From: an uncultured bacterium
Lineage (GTDB): Bacteria > Bacillota > Clostridia > Christensenellales > CAG-917
Reading direction: 5' to 3'
NCBI GenBank assembly: GCA_949432885.1
Contig: CASQXY010000012.1
Coordinates: 1-43,768 of the forward strand
DNA: 43,768 nucleotides
In this document: positions 7,845 through 15,676 of the stretch, piece by piece
Layout of the letters: every line of letters begins with the position of its first letter
Numbering within the stretch: position 1 is the stretch's first letter
Notes under the pieces: generated by a model
The model's database searches: none
What the model saw: only the letters and a program-made list of their open reading frames with translations
Told to the model about the DNA's origin: nothing
Translations under genes and position numbers: made by a program

Positions 7845-8975
7845 TTATCCGAGCTTCTTTTCAGATTTTACGATAAGATATTCGCTTCCGTCCTTACGAA
7901 GAGGGAAACGCTCTTCCGCAAGGTCCTTATATTCATTCTCGGGTCGTACGAATTCTATGGGCTGTTTTCCCGTCTTATTCTCCAAAAGCGACTTGTCGAA
8001 CGGCTTCATTTCAAAGTTCTCGAATCCGTAATTGAGCATTCTTATCGTATCGTTCCACATATCTCCGTAATTGAGCACGACGCTTATAAGCTGCATTCCG
8101 TCCCTTTGCGCGCCGCCCACAAGGCATCTGCCGCTCTTTTTGGTGTATCCTGTCTTAACTCCGTTTGCTCCGTCGTACAATTTGAGTAGCTTGTTTTTGT
8201 TGGCTATATAATGCGCCTCGTCGTTTATAAGGATTTTGGCTTGCAAAGTGGACGCAATCTTGACAAATTCGGGATTTTCATACGCTGCGGCGGTAATTAA
8301 CGCAAGGTCGTACGCGGTCGTATAATGGTTGTCGTCGTGCAGTCCGTGCGGATTTACGAAGTTGGAATTGTACGCGCCCAAGGAAACCGCCGTTTCGTTC
8401 ATTATAAGCGCAAATTTCTCCACGCTTCCCGCAGCTTCAATCGCAAGAGCCGTCGCCGCGTCGTTGCCGCTTCTGAGCATAAGTCCGTACAGCAAATCCC
8501 GCACCGTGATTTCGTCTCCCTTACGCAGATAAATCGAGGAGCCCTCGACGCCCTCCGCCTCTTTCGGCACCTTCACGACCCTGTCAAGTTCTAAGCTGTT
8601 GAGTGTTATAAGCGCCGTCAGCACCTTGGTGGTGCTTGCGGGATAGCATTTTACGTTCATATCTTCGCTGTAAAGTACGCGGCGTGTGGACTGCTCGATA
8701 ACCACCGCGCCTCTCGAAGACTGTACCGAGGCTTCGCCCGCGCGTTTTTCCTCTTCATCAAAATCATCTCCGCCGCGGAAGTCACCCGCAAGTTTTCTCG
8801 CAATCTCTTTGCTTGCGATTTGCGAAAAACTATTATTAAATAAGCCGTTTTTTAAAATACTTGCTATGCTTTTTTCACTATATCCTCTGCTCGCACCCGT
8901 CAAAATGAAACAGCTTGCAAGCAACATGGCTGCAATCATAAATATAATTGCCGAATACAATTTCTTCTTATCCAT
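7845..8975 (-). CDS. D-alanyl-D-alanine carboxypeptidase (DacB-like, spore cortex type)
   Basis: A penicillin-binding carboxypeptidase that removes the terminal D-alanine of stem peptides outside the membrane. An N-terminal hydrophobic segment (about 8-27) serves as signal or anchor. All three active-site motifs are present: STTK with S114 and K117, SGN at 169-171 and KTG at 274-276. The SD is AGAGGAG before ATG. Position, not sequence, suggests the sporulation-type DacB: it follows scpAB and ytfJ and precedes rluB, as B. subtilis dacB does. The spmA and spmB genes that normally lie between dacB and rluB are missing. Five bases separate it from ytfJ, so the two are co-transcribed. Confidence 0.9.
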   Translation of the reverse strand: MDKKKLYSAIIFMIAAMLLASCFILTGASRGYSEKSIASILKNGLFNNSFSQIASKEIARKLAGDFRGGDDFDEEEKRAGEASVQSSRGAVVIEQSTRRVLYSEDMNVKCYPASTTKVLTALITLNSLELDRVVKVPKEAEGVEGSSIYLRKGDEITVRDLLYGLMLRSGNDAATALAIEAAGSVEKFALIMNETAVSLGAYNSNFVNPHGLHDDNHYTTAYDLALITAAAYENPEFVKIASTLQAKILINDEAHYIANKNKLLKLYDGANGVKTGYTKKSGRCLVGGAQRDGMQLISVVLNYGDMWNDTIRMLNYGFENFEMKPFDKSLLENKTGKQPIEFVRPENEYKDLAEERFPLRKDGSEYLIVKSEKKLG

Positions 8976-8980
8976 AATCT

Positions 8981-9337
8981 CTACTCCTCTCTAAACGTAT
9001 CCGCTACGCCTTTAAGCAAGTCCAGCCATTTGCTCGAACTTTCCGATTTGTCCACGCTGATAAATTTCTTATCGCGTCCGCAAATCAGAAATCCCACGGG
9101 CGTAATCGTAACTCCACCGCCGCAAGCCGCGGTATACGGATAATCGGAGCTTTTGTCTGAATCTCCGTATTCTCCGCCGCCGACGACAAAGCCGTAGCTG
9201 AGCTTATTGACGGGCAAAACCACGCTTCCGTCCGACGTTACGATAGGTTTCCCTACGATATCGTCGCTTTCAACCGCGTGTTTTACGCTCTCTACCGTTT
9301 TTTTAAGCATTTCGTCAAGATTTTCCATATTTACCAT
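8981..9337 (-). CDS. ytfJ: YtfJ / GerW-family sporulation protein
   Basis: A 118-residue protein with the family's SYGFVVGGGEYG and GGGVTITPVGFLI segments. YtfJ (GerW) is a forespore-associated protein implicated in germination in Bacillus; its biochemistry is unknown. There is no signal peptide or membrane span. The start overlaps the DUF2953 stop by seven bases. A second in-frame ATG lies nine bases further on, and neither has a clear Shine-Dalgarno, so translational coupling is likely. The pairing DUF2953-YtfJ-carboxypeptidase is common in spore-forming Clostridia. Confidence 0.88.
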   Translation of the reverse strand: MVNMENLDEMLKKTVESVKHAVESDDIVGKPIVTSDGSVVLPVNKLSYGFVVGGGEYGDSDKSSDYPYTAACGGGVTITPVGFLICGRDKKFISVDKSESSSKWLDLLKGVADTFREE

Positions 9338-9822
9338 CCCAATGCGGTCGCAATAATAGAACCTAACTGAATCAAGTTCATATGCACCGTCACTTTTCCG
9401 TCAAGTTCCAGAGCGTCGGACGGTCTTGCCGTGTACACTCTGAGAGAATCGAACAAAGGCTGTAATACGCACGTTACTGCCGCGCTCAGCATTGCCGAAT
9501 TTTTTGCGTCGTCCGCGCCTATCAATGCGAGCAGGTTTCCGCTGAGTTTTACGTTTTGAACCTTGAACTGTTTTATAACCCCGACAGCCTTGCCCAAATC
9601 CCTGTTTTTCTTAGGTTTTTTCTTTTCGCCGTTTATATACATGCAAAACGTGCCGTTTTCGCGTTTTATCCTCAGTCTCATGATTGAAAAGCCAAACACG
9701 GACAGATTTACTTCCGCCCTGTCTCTCGCAAGCGACGCATGTCCTTTCGCGCCGAATTTCAGCGGAAAAAACAGCATCGTTATCAAAAACTGTAAAATCG
9801 TAAGAGCAATAGGCGCACCCAT
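9331..9822 (-). CDS. DUF2953 (YtfI-like) membrane-anchored protein
   Basis: A 163-residue protein with one N-terminal hydrophobic helix (about 3-20), then a strand-rich domain with the family's pattern (an early LARDRAEVNLSVFGF, late LRVYTARPSDALELDG) and a C-terminal hydrophobic helix. The family occurs next to ytfJ in endospore formers and its function is unknown. The stop overlaps ytfJ. A terminator separates it from scpB, so it probably has its own promoter, but I could not identify one with confidence. No clear Shine-Dalgarno precedes the ATG. Confidence 0.8.
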   Translation of the reverse strand: MGAPIALTILQFLITMLFFPLKFGAKGHASLARDRAEVNLSVFGFSIMRLRIKRENGTFCMYINGEKKKPKKNRDLGKAVGVIKQFKVQNVKLSGNLLALIGADDAKNSAMLSAAVTCVLQPLFDSLRVYTARPSDALELDGKVTVHMNLIQLGSIIATALGW

Positions 9823-9860
9823 ATCCGTATTTTGCGTAATATTCCCGTTTATATGAAAAA

Positions 9861-9879
9861 AAGACGGAAATTCCGTCTT
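9861..9879 (-). terminator. Terminator of scpAB
   Basis: AAGACGGAA and TTCCGTCTT are separated by one base, giving a short tight hairpin. Read on the minus strand it is followed by seven T residues (9862-9856), a standard intrinsic terminator after scpB. Confidence 0.8.
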
Positions 9880-9919
9880 CCTTCAAACAAAATCATAAGC
9901 AATCAACGGATTACGATAA

Positions 9920-10636
9920 TTACTCGTAAACCTCCAAGCCCTCTCCCGCAAGATAATCGGGAACGTCCGTTTCGTCGAAATCCTCGTCGACTATTTCGAC
10001 GTCTGCCGCGGCTTCTTCCGCCAAATCCTCGGCTTTCTCAATATTCTGTCCGTCTTCTCCCTCGTTCAGTATAGAACGCGTGTGGAAAAGAGTATCCGTC
10101 TGCATATTGATAAGCATGAGCTTTTCAAGCACCTCTCCGTAATCTGGAAGTTCGGACAGCTCGCTCAATCTGAATTTCTTCAAAAACTCATCCGTAGTGC
10201 CGTACAGCAACGGTCTCCCTACGGTGTCCTTTCTTCCGACCGCTTCGACAAGCCCCGCCTTCAACAATGCGGACAGCGCGTATTCGGAGTTGGTGCCGCC
10301 TCTCATATCGTCTATTTCCACCCTAGTGATAGGCTGTTTGTACGCAATGGTAGAAAGGACTTCGAGCAAGGTTTTGGTAAGCTCCTTTTCTTTTAGCGGC
10401 GTGAGCACGTTCGCAACCGCGTCGCCGTAGTCGGGATTTGACATAAACTGCAACTTACCGTTGAACTCCGCAAGCACAATTCCGCTATTGCCGCTGTAAC
10501 GGTTTTTCAGCGTTTTGACAATCTGCGTGAGCTTCTGCGTTGTAAGTTCAGGCACTTTTTCGCAGATATCCGCCTTTGTTATCGGCGAGCCGCTGGCAAA
10601 AATCACAGCCTCAACAACGTTTTCAATATTTTCCAT
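9920..10636 (-). CDS. scpB: Segregation and condensation protein B
   Basis: Kleisin-associated KITE subunit of the Smc-ScpA-ScpB condensin, which organises and segregates chromosomes. It begins MENIENVVEAVIFASG and carries two winged-helix domains (about 1-80 and 85-165), with the conserved ALLKAGLVEAVGRKDTVGRP stretch in the second, and an acidic C-terminal tail. I placed the start at 10636, not the longer in-frame start, because GAGGAGG lies directly upstream. It overlaps the scpA 3' end by 14 bases, so the ribosome site for scpB is inside scpA. Confidence 0.95.
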   Translation of the reverse strand: MENIENVVEAVIFASGSPITKADICEKVPELTTQKLTQIVKTLKNRYSGNSGIVLAEFNGKLQFMSNPDYGDAVANVLTPLKEKELTKTLLEVLSTIAYKQPITRVEIDDMRGGTNSEYALSALLKAGLVEAVGRKDTVGRPLLYGTTDEFLKKFRLSELSELPDYGEVLEKLMLINMQTDTLFHTRSILNEGEDGQNIEKAEDLAEEAAADVEIVDEDFDETDVPDYLAGEGLEVYE

Positions 10637-11510
10637 CGTCGCCCTCCTCGAATACGATTGGCACATCCTCCGTACCCTCTATTGCGTAAATCATAATCTC
10701 GCCGAACACTTCCTCCTGAGTGGCGCGCAGTCTGCCGTATTTAAGCAATTCCAGCACGGCGAGGAAGGTGGTGACTATATCCGATTTGTCATAATCGGGC
10801 TCGAACAAATCGGTGAACACCATTTCGCGGCGCACCGCGATAATCTCGCGGATATTCTCCATTTGGTCGTGTACGGAGAATCTCTCCTTCATGACCTTTT
10901 TAGGTATGACCGACTGCTCGCGCTTATCGGCGTTTGCAAGCACCTTCGCAAACGCTTCCACAAGCTTCGGCAATGAGAAATTTACAAGCGCGACGCGATA
11001 ATCCTTGTCCGTATATGTAGGGGCGCGGTAAAACCTGTTTATCGTCTCGATTTCTTTGAGCTTTTCGCTCTGTTCCTTCATCAGAGCGTATTCCTTAATC
11101 TTGTTGATAAGCAGCATGCGCTCGTATTCGGGGTCGTCTTCGTCGATAATTTCGTCGTCTTCCTTAGGCAGCGTGCGTACGGATTTGAGATACACTAGGT
11201 CGGCAGCCATAGCTATAAAATCACCTGCATAGTCGTAATCCAATTCCTCTTTCGGCGTTTCCCTTATGATTTCTACGTACTGACTGGTAATATCGGAAAT
11301 AAAAATATCCTCGATTGGAATTTCGGCTTTTTTGATGAGGTCGTACAAAAGACCGAGCGGCTCGTCATAATCCTTTATTTTGAACTTGATTTCCTGCTTG
11401 GCAACAATAAAATCGCCCTCGATAGCCTCGGGGGAGACCGTTTCAGCCTGCGGCTGTTCGTCCTGCGTCGCAACGCTCGGCAGTATATCTTTTGTTTCCT
11501 CAGCGGTCAT
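10623..11510 (-). CDS. scpA: Segregation and condensation protein A (kleisin)
   Basis: Kleisin that bridges the heads of the Smc dimer and binds ScpB. The N-terminal Smc-neck helices start near residue 40 (KIKDYDEPLGLLYDLI), where most ScpA have GPLDLLL, so the motif is slightly altered. A long charged helix in the middle and the C-terminal winged helix (LLKYGRLRATQEEVFGEI) are present. Residues 1-40 are an acidic extension not typical of the family. Start ATG with GAGGATT upstream, and a good promoter 42-70 bases ahead. Confidence 0.93.
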   Translation of the reverse strand: MTAEETKDILPSVATQDEQPQAETVSPEAIEGDFIVAKQEIKFKIKDYDEPLGLLYDLIKKAEIPIEDIFISDITSQYVEIIRETPKEELDYDYAGDFIAMAADLVYLKSVRTLPKEDDEIIDEDDPEYERMLLINKIKEYALMKEQSEKLKEIETINRFYRAPTYTDKDYRVALVNFSLPKLVEAFAKVLANADKREQSVIPKKVMKERFSVHDQMENIREIIAVRREMVFTDLFEPDYDKSDIVTTFLAVLELLKYGRLRATQEEVFGEIMIYAIEGTEDVPIVFEEGDDGKY

Positions 11511-11535
11511 AATCCTCTTATCGCAGCATGTGCGC

Positions 11536-11556
11536 AGAATTTATCTGATAAATTCT
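11536..11556. promoter_or_regulatory. Candidate operator in the scpA promoter
   Basis: A perfect inverted repeat with 10-base arms (AGAATTTATC and GATAAATTCT) around a single T. It covers most of the -10 element and the presumed transcription start of scpAB, the position of a repressor site. The protein that would bind is unknown. It could also form a weak hairpin at the mRNA 5' end. Confidence 0.5.
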
Positions 11557-11580
11557 ATCATAAACGCGCCCGAAAGTCAA
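11552..11580 (-). promoter_or_regulatory. Promoter of scpAB
   Basis: Minus strand TTGACT (11580-11575), 17 bases, TAGAAT (11557-11552), with an extended TG before the -10. It matches the housekeeping consensus closely and the spacing to scpA is normal. Confidence 0.8.
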
Positions 11581-11675
11581 AGCAAATAAGCTCCGTAAAG
11601 CACATGAATTATGTCGCGCCGGCTTCAAAAAACTACGGCTTATCCGTGACATAATCTTTTCTTGAATACGTATAA

Positions 11676-11709
11676 GCGGCAAGACGGTGCGTTTGCGCCG
11701 TCTTGCCGC
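11676..11709 (-). terminator. Strong hairpin after dacF
   Basis: A 12-bp GC-rich stem, GCGGCAAGACGG (11676-11687) with CCGTCTTGCCGC (11698-11709), 10-base loop, 31 bases past the dacF stop. There is no U-tract on either strand, so a terminator role is likely by position but not certain; it could be a processing or stability element. Confidence 0.5.
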
Positions 11710-11739
11710 TAGGACAACTATCCGCGTTGTCTCAATTTA

Positions 11740-12936
11740 TCAACCTATCGACCATTGTTTTCCTATTTCGCCTATCGCGTCAAACAAGCTCATACGCTCG
11801 ACGTCTTCGTTTACTACAACCTCCGTTTCAAAGAGGACGACTCCGTCTTTGAGCAGATAGACCTTGCCCACCGCGTCTCCGCGTCTTACGGGGGCTTTTA
11901 CTCTGTCCGTTATTTCATAGCGCAGTTCAAAATCGGCGCTTTCCTGTCTAGACGCAAATCTTGCGACGTCTCTGCTCACCGTAAGCGTTGCATATGCTTT
12001 CTTGCCGCCTACGACCTCGACCGTATTTTCAAGATTTTCGCCAGCTTTGAGCAATATTTCGTTGCTGTAATTTGCAAAAGCATAGTCGAACATGGAGCTC
12101 ACCGCCGCGTTTCTCACCTTAGAGCTGTCCGCGCCCATCATGACGGCAATTACTCTCATATCCGCGCGCTTTGCGGTCGCCGCAAGACAGAACTTCGCTT
12201 CGTTTGTGAATCCCGTCTTTCCGCCGTCACAGCCGTTGTAAAATCTCACAAGCTTGTTCGTATTGGTTATAGTCGTCTTTCTGCCGTCGGGATGTGCGTA
12301 ATCTTCAAGCCACACGCCCGCATATTCGTAATACTTCGGATGATTTATAAGCTGAGCGAACATTGTCGCAACGTCCTTTGCGCAGGAAAAGCTCTCGGCG
12401 GCGGGCAAACCAGTACAGTTCTTAAACGAAGTATTTGTCATTCCCAGTTCCGTTGCGCGGGCGTTCATCTTTGCGACGAATCCTCCCACACTGCCCTCCA
12501 AATGCTCCGCAATGGCTACGCAGCTGTCGTTTGCGGAAGCCACAATCACCGTTTTAAGCAAATCTCCGAGCTTATGGGTGGTATCCGCGTCAAGGAAGAC
12601 CTGAGAGCCGCCCATAGAAGCCGCCTCGGCGCTTATAGCAACGTCATCGTCAAGCGCAGCTTCGCCGCGCTCGATAGCCTCGAAGGTAAGCATTGCAGTC
12701 ATAATCTTCACCATGCTTGCAATAGGATGTCTGTCATTCTCATTGCGCGCATAGATAACGCTTCCCGTGGCATAATCAATAAGATAGGCGGCTCTGCCGA
12801 CGCTTTTGAAGTCGGTCGCCGCGCTAGCAACGCCCACAGGTCTCAGTTGCAATAAAACGGTCAGCACGCTTGCCAAAACAAACAACGCCACAACCGCAAC
12901 GGAAATAATAGTCAATTTTGTTTTTGAGTATTTCAT
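11740..12936 (-). CDS. dacF: D-alanyl-D-alanine carboxypeptidase, DacF type
   Basis: A 398-residue low-molecular-mass PBP. The N-terminal hydrophobic segment at 8-30 ending in ASA looks like a signal peptide. Active-site motifs are SMVK (S74, K77), SAN at 134-136 and KTG at 240-242, and a PBP5 C-terminal beta domain follows (ATLTVSRDVARFASRQ onward). It trims pentapeptide stems outside the membrane. In B. subtilis dacF is forespore-expressed and lies a few genes from spoIIM. Here a SpoIIM-like gene is directly upstream, which supports the DacF assignment. GAGGA precedes the ATG. In the 147 bases between the two genes I see a weak CACGC/GCGTG dyad just before the Shine-Dalgarno but no clear SigF promoter. 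Confidence 0.9.
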   Translation of the reverse strand: MKYSKTKLTIISVAVVALFVLASVLTVLLQLRPVGVASAATDFKSVGRAAYLIDYATGSVIYARNENDRHPIASMVKIMTAMLTFEAIERGEAALDDDVAISAEAASMGGSQVFLDADTTHKLGDLLKTVIVASANDSCVAIAEHLEGSVGGFVAKMNARATELGMTNTSFKNCTGLPAAESFSCAKDVATMFAQLINHPKYYEYAGVWLEDYAHPDGRKTTITNTNKLVRFYNGCDGGKTGFTNEAKFCLAATAKRADMRVIAVMMGADSSKVRNAAVSSMFDYAFANYSNEILLKAGENLENTVEVVGGKKAYATLTVSRDVARFASRQESADFELRYEITDRVKAPVRRGDAVGKVYLLKDGVVLFETEVVVNEDVERMSLFDAIGEIGKQWSIG

Positions 12937-13083
12937 AATATCCTCACGCTTTTTTAGATAGCGTGTTTCAAAAACTCAAAATTATGCAACAGGAGCGCCC
13001 GCGCCGCAATATTGCGCAAAGCCGCGATTAAATCTATTATAATTCCTCTATTTATGCCCTTATGTGTGATTCGACTATAACCG

Positions 13084-13674
13084 TCAGAACAGCGTAACTA
13101 TAATAACTCCCGATATAGACCCTACGATGAGGAACAGGACAAGCGCGCAGGCTACGTTTATTCCGAAAATTTTAAGCGCGCATACGAATGACTGCCTTAG
13201 CCCCGAGTGACCCGAGCAATCCGTACACGAGGACGACAGGATATTCGCCGCAGCTAAAACCATACAAACAAACGTTATAAGGAAAAACGGCAGATAAATT
13301 ATAATCAGATTGAACACCCCGAATCCCTCGTAACGTCCGATAAGGGCAAACGAGTATCTTCCGCACAGAAATCCCAACAGCGTAAAAGGAATAACGGCGA
13401 TAATAACCGTCTTGTTGCTTATACCAGAAATCAGCAATAGTCCGTAACAGCCGAACAATCCGAGCACGGCAAAGAAAAATACTCTGGCAGCGCCCGTTTC
13501 CACGTCTACGCGCGGCACTCTTTCAAAAGAACCGTCAACCGCGCGATATGTAAATATAATGCCGAGTATGACACCTATAACAAAAAGAACAACCGCGCAA
13601 ATTATAACCTTCCTATTCTTTTCAAAATAGGTTCTGAGCGAAGATAAAACCGTTCTTGTACGCAATGACGACAT
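13084..13674 (-). CDS. Five-span membrane protein, probable SpoIIM
   Basis: A 196-residue protein with hydrophobic segments near 24-45, 66-86, 88-110, 120-147 and 170-195, and a basic N-terminal tail. Five spans and this length match SpoIIM, the membrane part of the SpoIID-SpoIIM-SpoIIP engulfment machine. I see no unmistakable sequence motif, so the call rests on topology plus its place directly upstream of dacF. The ATG has no Shine-Dalgarno, but a perfect TATAAT lies five bases before it, which suggests a leaderless message. An alternative is an unrelated polytopic membrane protein. Confidence 0.6.
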   Translation of the reverse strand: MSSLRTRTVLSSLRTYFEKNRKVIICAVVLFVIGVILGIIFTYRAVDGSFERVPRVDVETGAARVFFFAVLGLFGCYGLLLISGISNKTVIIAVIPFTLLGFLCGRYSFALIGRYEGFGVFNLIIIYLPFFLITFVCMVLAAANILSSSCTDCSGHSGLRQSFVCALKIFGINVACALVLFLIVGSISGVIIVTLF

Positions 13675-13679
13675 ACCGA

Positions 13680-13685
13680 ATTATA
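13680..13685 (-). promoter_or_regulatory. TATAAT five bases before spoIIM-like ATG
   Basis: Perfect -10 hexamer on the minus strand with only TCGGT between it and the ATG. The nearest -35-like TTGTCA is 20 bases upstream, longer than usual. If real, transcription starts at or just after the ATG. Confidence 0.4.
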
Positions 13686-13744
13686 TTTTTATCATTGCGC
13701 TTTTATGACAAAAGCCGACAAACTCGCCCAAAGAATAACGCATT

Positions 13745-14122
13745 ATGTCAGCCGAGCGAGGAAACGCCTATGCTATACTCGGTCTCGTGAGAAACAATGA
13801 AATAAAAACAAGGAAATATTTGTTGCAGCTGGGCTTTCAGCCCAATCTCAAAGGCTATATCCTGCTCAGCCGTCTTATCGAAATGGCGCTCGACGGAGAT
13901 GAAATCCTTCCGCTCAAATACGTGGGCTATAAGTCTTTAGCGTCGGAGTTTGCCGTAAACGCCGCGAGCGTGGAAAAGGATATACAAAACGCGATTTCCT
14001 CCGCATGGCTCAGAGGAAACGTCGAAACGCTATATCATGAATTCGGCGAGACTCTGGACGAAAACAAAGGAAAGCCCACAAACAAGCAGTTTGTACTTAC
14101 GGCTCTCGAAAGATTGCACTGA
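13745..14122 (+). CDS. Stand-alone Spo0A C-terminal DNA-binding domain protein
   Basis: Residues about 27-125 align by eye with the Spo0A effector domain: LQLGFQPNLKGYILLSRLI, then LYHEFGETLDENKGKPTNKQF, where Spo0A has its conserved GxxxxxxxKPTNSEF ending. The receiver domain that takes the phosphoryl group is absent and there is no room for it upstream. Within the recognition-helix region the usual VERAIRHAI reads VEKDIQNAI, so several conserved basic positions are changed. It lies next to spoIVB, the normal neighbour of spo0A, but in convergent orientation. The start is uncertain: no Shine-Dalgarno is visible, and a GTG at 13787 is an alternative that would still include the domain. It could be a Spo0A paralogue, an antagonist, or a decayed copy. 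Confidence 0.75.
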   Translation: MSAERGNAYAILGLVRNNEIKTRKYLLQLGFQPNLKGYILLSRLIEMALDGDEILPLKYVGYKSLASEFAVNAASVEKDIQNAISSAWLRGNVETLYHEFGETLDENKGKPTNKQFVLTALERLH

Positions 14123-14215
14123 AAAGCATACGTCTAAAAAACAAATTCAAATTATGACGTTAAAATAATTCGGAATGCATAACCTTTTTCTGTCATAAAG
14201 CGAAGTGACCTCCCT

Positions 14216-14251
14216 AGTATAAAAGCAACCGTGCACGGTTGCTTTTATACT
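14216..14251. terminator. 36-bp perfect palindrome, bidirectional terminator
   Basis: Arms of 18 bases meet with no unpaired centre (GCAACCGTG joined to CACGGTTGC at the middle). The core carries AAAA on the left and TTTT on the right, so it can terminate the + gene at 14122 and spoIVB on -. The rest of the 273-base gap (14123-14395) shows no gene. Confidence 0.85.
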
Positions 14252-14395
14252 GCCTTGCGGCAATATATTTCTACGCCGAACCCAAACGATAATGTCTAAG
14301 GCTCAGAGGCGTTCAAAATAACTGATTGATAAATTTCTATATTATAAGACGTCATATCTATATTCGGTAACGTAGGTTTTATGCCGCTTGCAGCT

Positions 14396-15589
14396 TTATG
14401 CCGCCTCCCGATACGCCGCCGCGGAATTCACCGCATAGTCATACATAAACCTGCTGTGCACTGCGTAGCCTCTCGTCGGGTCTTGAATAAACACGTGCGT
14501 CACCGCGCCTACCAGAATACCGTTTTGAATTATGGGACTTCCGCTCATGCCCTGAACTATGCCTCCCGTCTTTTCCAACAGCTCCTTGTCGCGCACTGCG
14601 ATTACCATGCCTTTTTCCGCAGGTTCGCTTTGCGATATCACTTTCACTATATCGATATCATAAAATTTAGGTTCGCTGCCGTCCACAGTCGTGTATACCT
14701 TTGCCGCGCCGGGTTTAGCCTCGCCCTTGGTCGCTATTCTATACAGCTCCGCGTCATAATCCGCCGTATATTCGCCGAACAGACCGATATCCGTGTTTCT
14801 TGCAATAATGCCGACAGGAGAAGAAAGCCTGTTCACGTCCGCGATAAGACCGCCCGCTTTACCGCTTTCACCCTTTATGACTCCGTCGATTTCCGTTCTG
14901 TATATATTTCCGTAGGTCAGTTCATAATCGAGTCCGCTCTCGCCGTCCGTAATAAAATGACCCAATGCTCCGAAACGCCCGTCCTGCGTAACAAACGTAA
15001 GCGTTCCCACGCCTCCTACGTCCTCTTTCAACATCAAGCCCAGCTTCTTCTGCCCCGTCGCCCTGTCTATTGCGGGCACGAGTCTGACAGTAAACAAGTT
15101 TCCGTCTCTCAATACGGCCAACTCCATTTCGTTTCCGTTAAACTCGTCGGAAATCATTTTCAGACGGAATATGGAAGTCACCTGCTCGCCGTTTACGCTA
15201 TACAGCACGTCGCCCGTTTTGATTCCCGCGTCAAGAGCGGGCGAAACCGCACCCGACTCAGTATCCACTTCGCTCAGCCCCAGCACTATAAGACCGCCCG
15301 CATTTACGGATATTCCGATAGGCTTTCCGCCTATACGCACGTAAACGTTGTCCTGCGCCGCGCTTTTCGACAAATCGGCGAGCTGTCTTTTTGCGTTCAG
15401 TCTTTGTTCCCCAATTTGCTGAGAATTGCCATAAGTATTATCATTTATCCCAATTTCGGGAATAGATTGGCTGAATATCAAAACCAATAAACAAATTGCA
15501 ACAAGAATTATAAAGGCTCTTATCGCAATACCCTTTTTATTTGCCGCAATTATTTCATCCGTATGTTGCATACGTTTAGCATTAATCAT
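14396..15589 (-). CDS. spoIVB: SpoIVB signalling serine protease (peptidase S55)
   Basis: Forespore protease secreted into the space between the two membranes, where in B. subtilis it cleaves SpoIVFA and triggers pro-SigK processing. An N-terminal membrane anchor (about 23-40) is followed by a PDZ domain (near 95-175) and the S55 domain. The catalytic histidine is H211 in FGALGHF and the serine is S349 in VQGMSGSP. The length, 397 residues, is typical. A weak AAGG precedes the ATG. sigK lies two genes away, but no spoIVFA or spoIVFB is in this window. It starts just after the COG2509 gene's terminator, so it must have its own promoter, which I could not define. Confidence 0.95.
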   Translation of the reverse strand: MINAKRMQHTDEIIAANKKGIAIRAFIILVAICLLVLIFSQSIPEIGINDNTYGNSQQIGEQRLNAKRQLADLSKSAAQDNVYVRIGGKPIGISVNAGGLIVLGLSEVDTESGAVSPALDAGIKTGDVLYSVNGEQVTSIFRLKMISDEFNGNEMELAVLRDGNLFTVRLVPAIDRATGQKKLGLMLKEDVGGVGTLTFVTQDGRFGALGHFITDGESGLDYELTYGNIYRTEIDGVIKGESGKAGGLIADVNRLSSPVGIIARNTDIGLFGEYTADYDAELYRIATKGEAKPGAAKVYTTVDGSEPKFYDIDIVKVISQSEPAEKGMVIAVRDKELLEKTGGIVQGMSGSPIIQNGILVGAVTHVFIQDPTRGYAVHSRFMYDYAVNSAAAYREAA

Positions 15590-15628
15590 CAGATGAAAAA
15601 CCTTGCGTGTAAATAAATGTAAAAATAA

Positions 15629-15647
15629 GGCACGCCTCGCGCGTGCC
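15629..15647 (-). terminator. Terminator of the COG2509 flavoprotein gene
   Basis: GGCACGC (15629-15635) pairs with GCGTGCC (15641-15647). On the minus strand the stem is followed by TTATTTTT, a good intrinsic terminator about 30 bases after the stop. Confidence 0.8.
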
Positions 15648-15676
15648 CGATTTATATATTAATCGTGCCGTATCAC

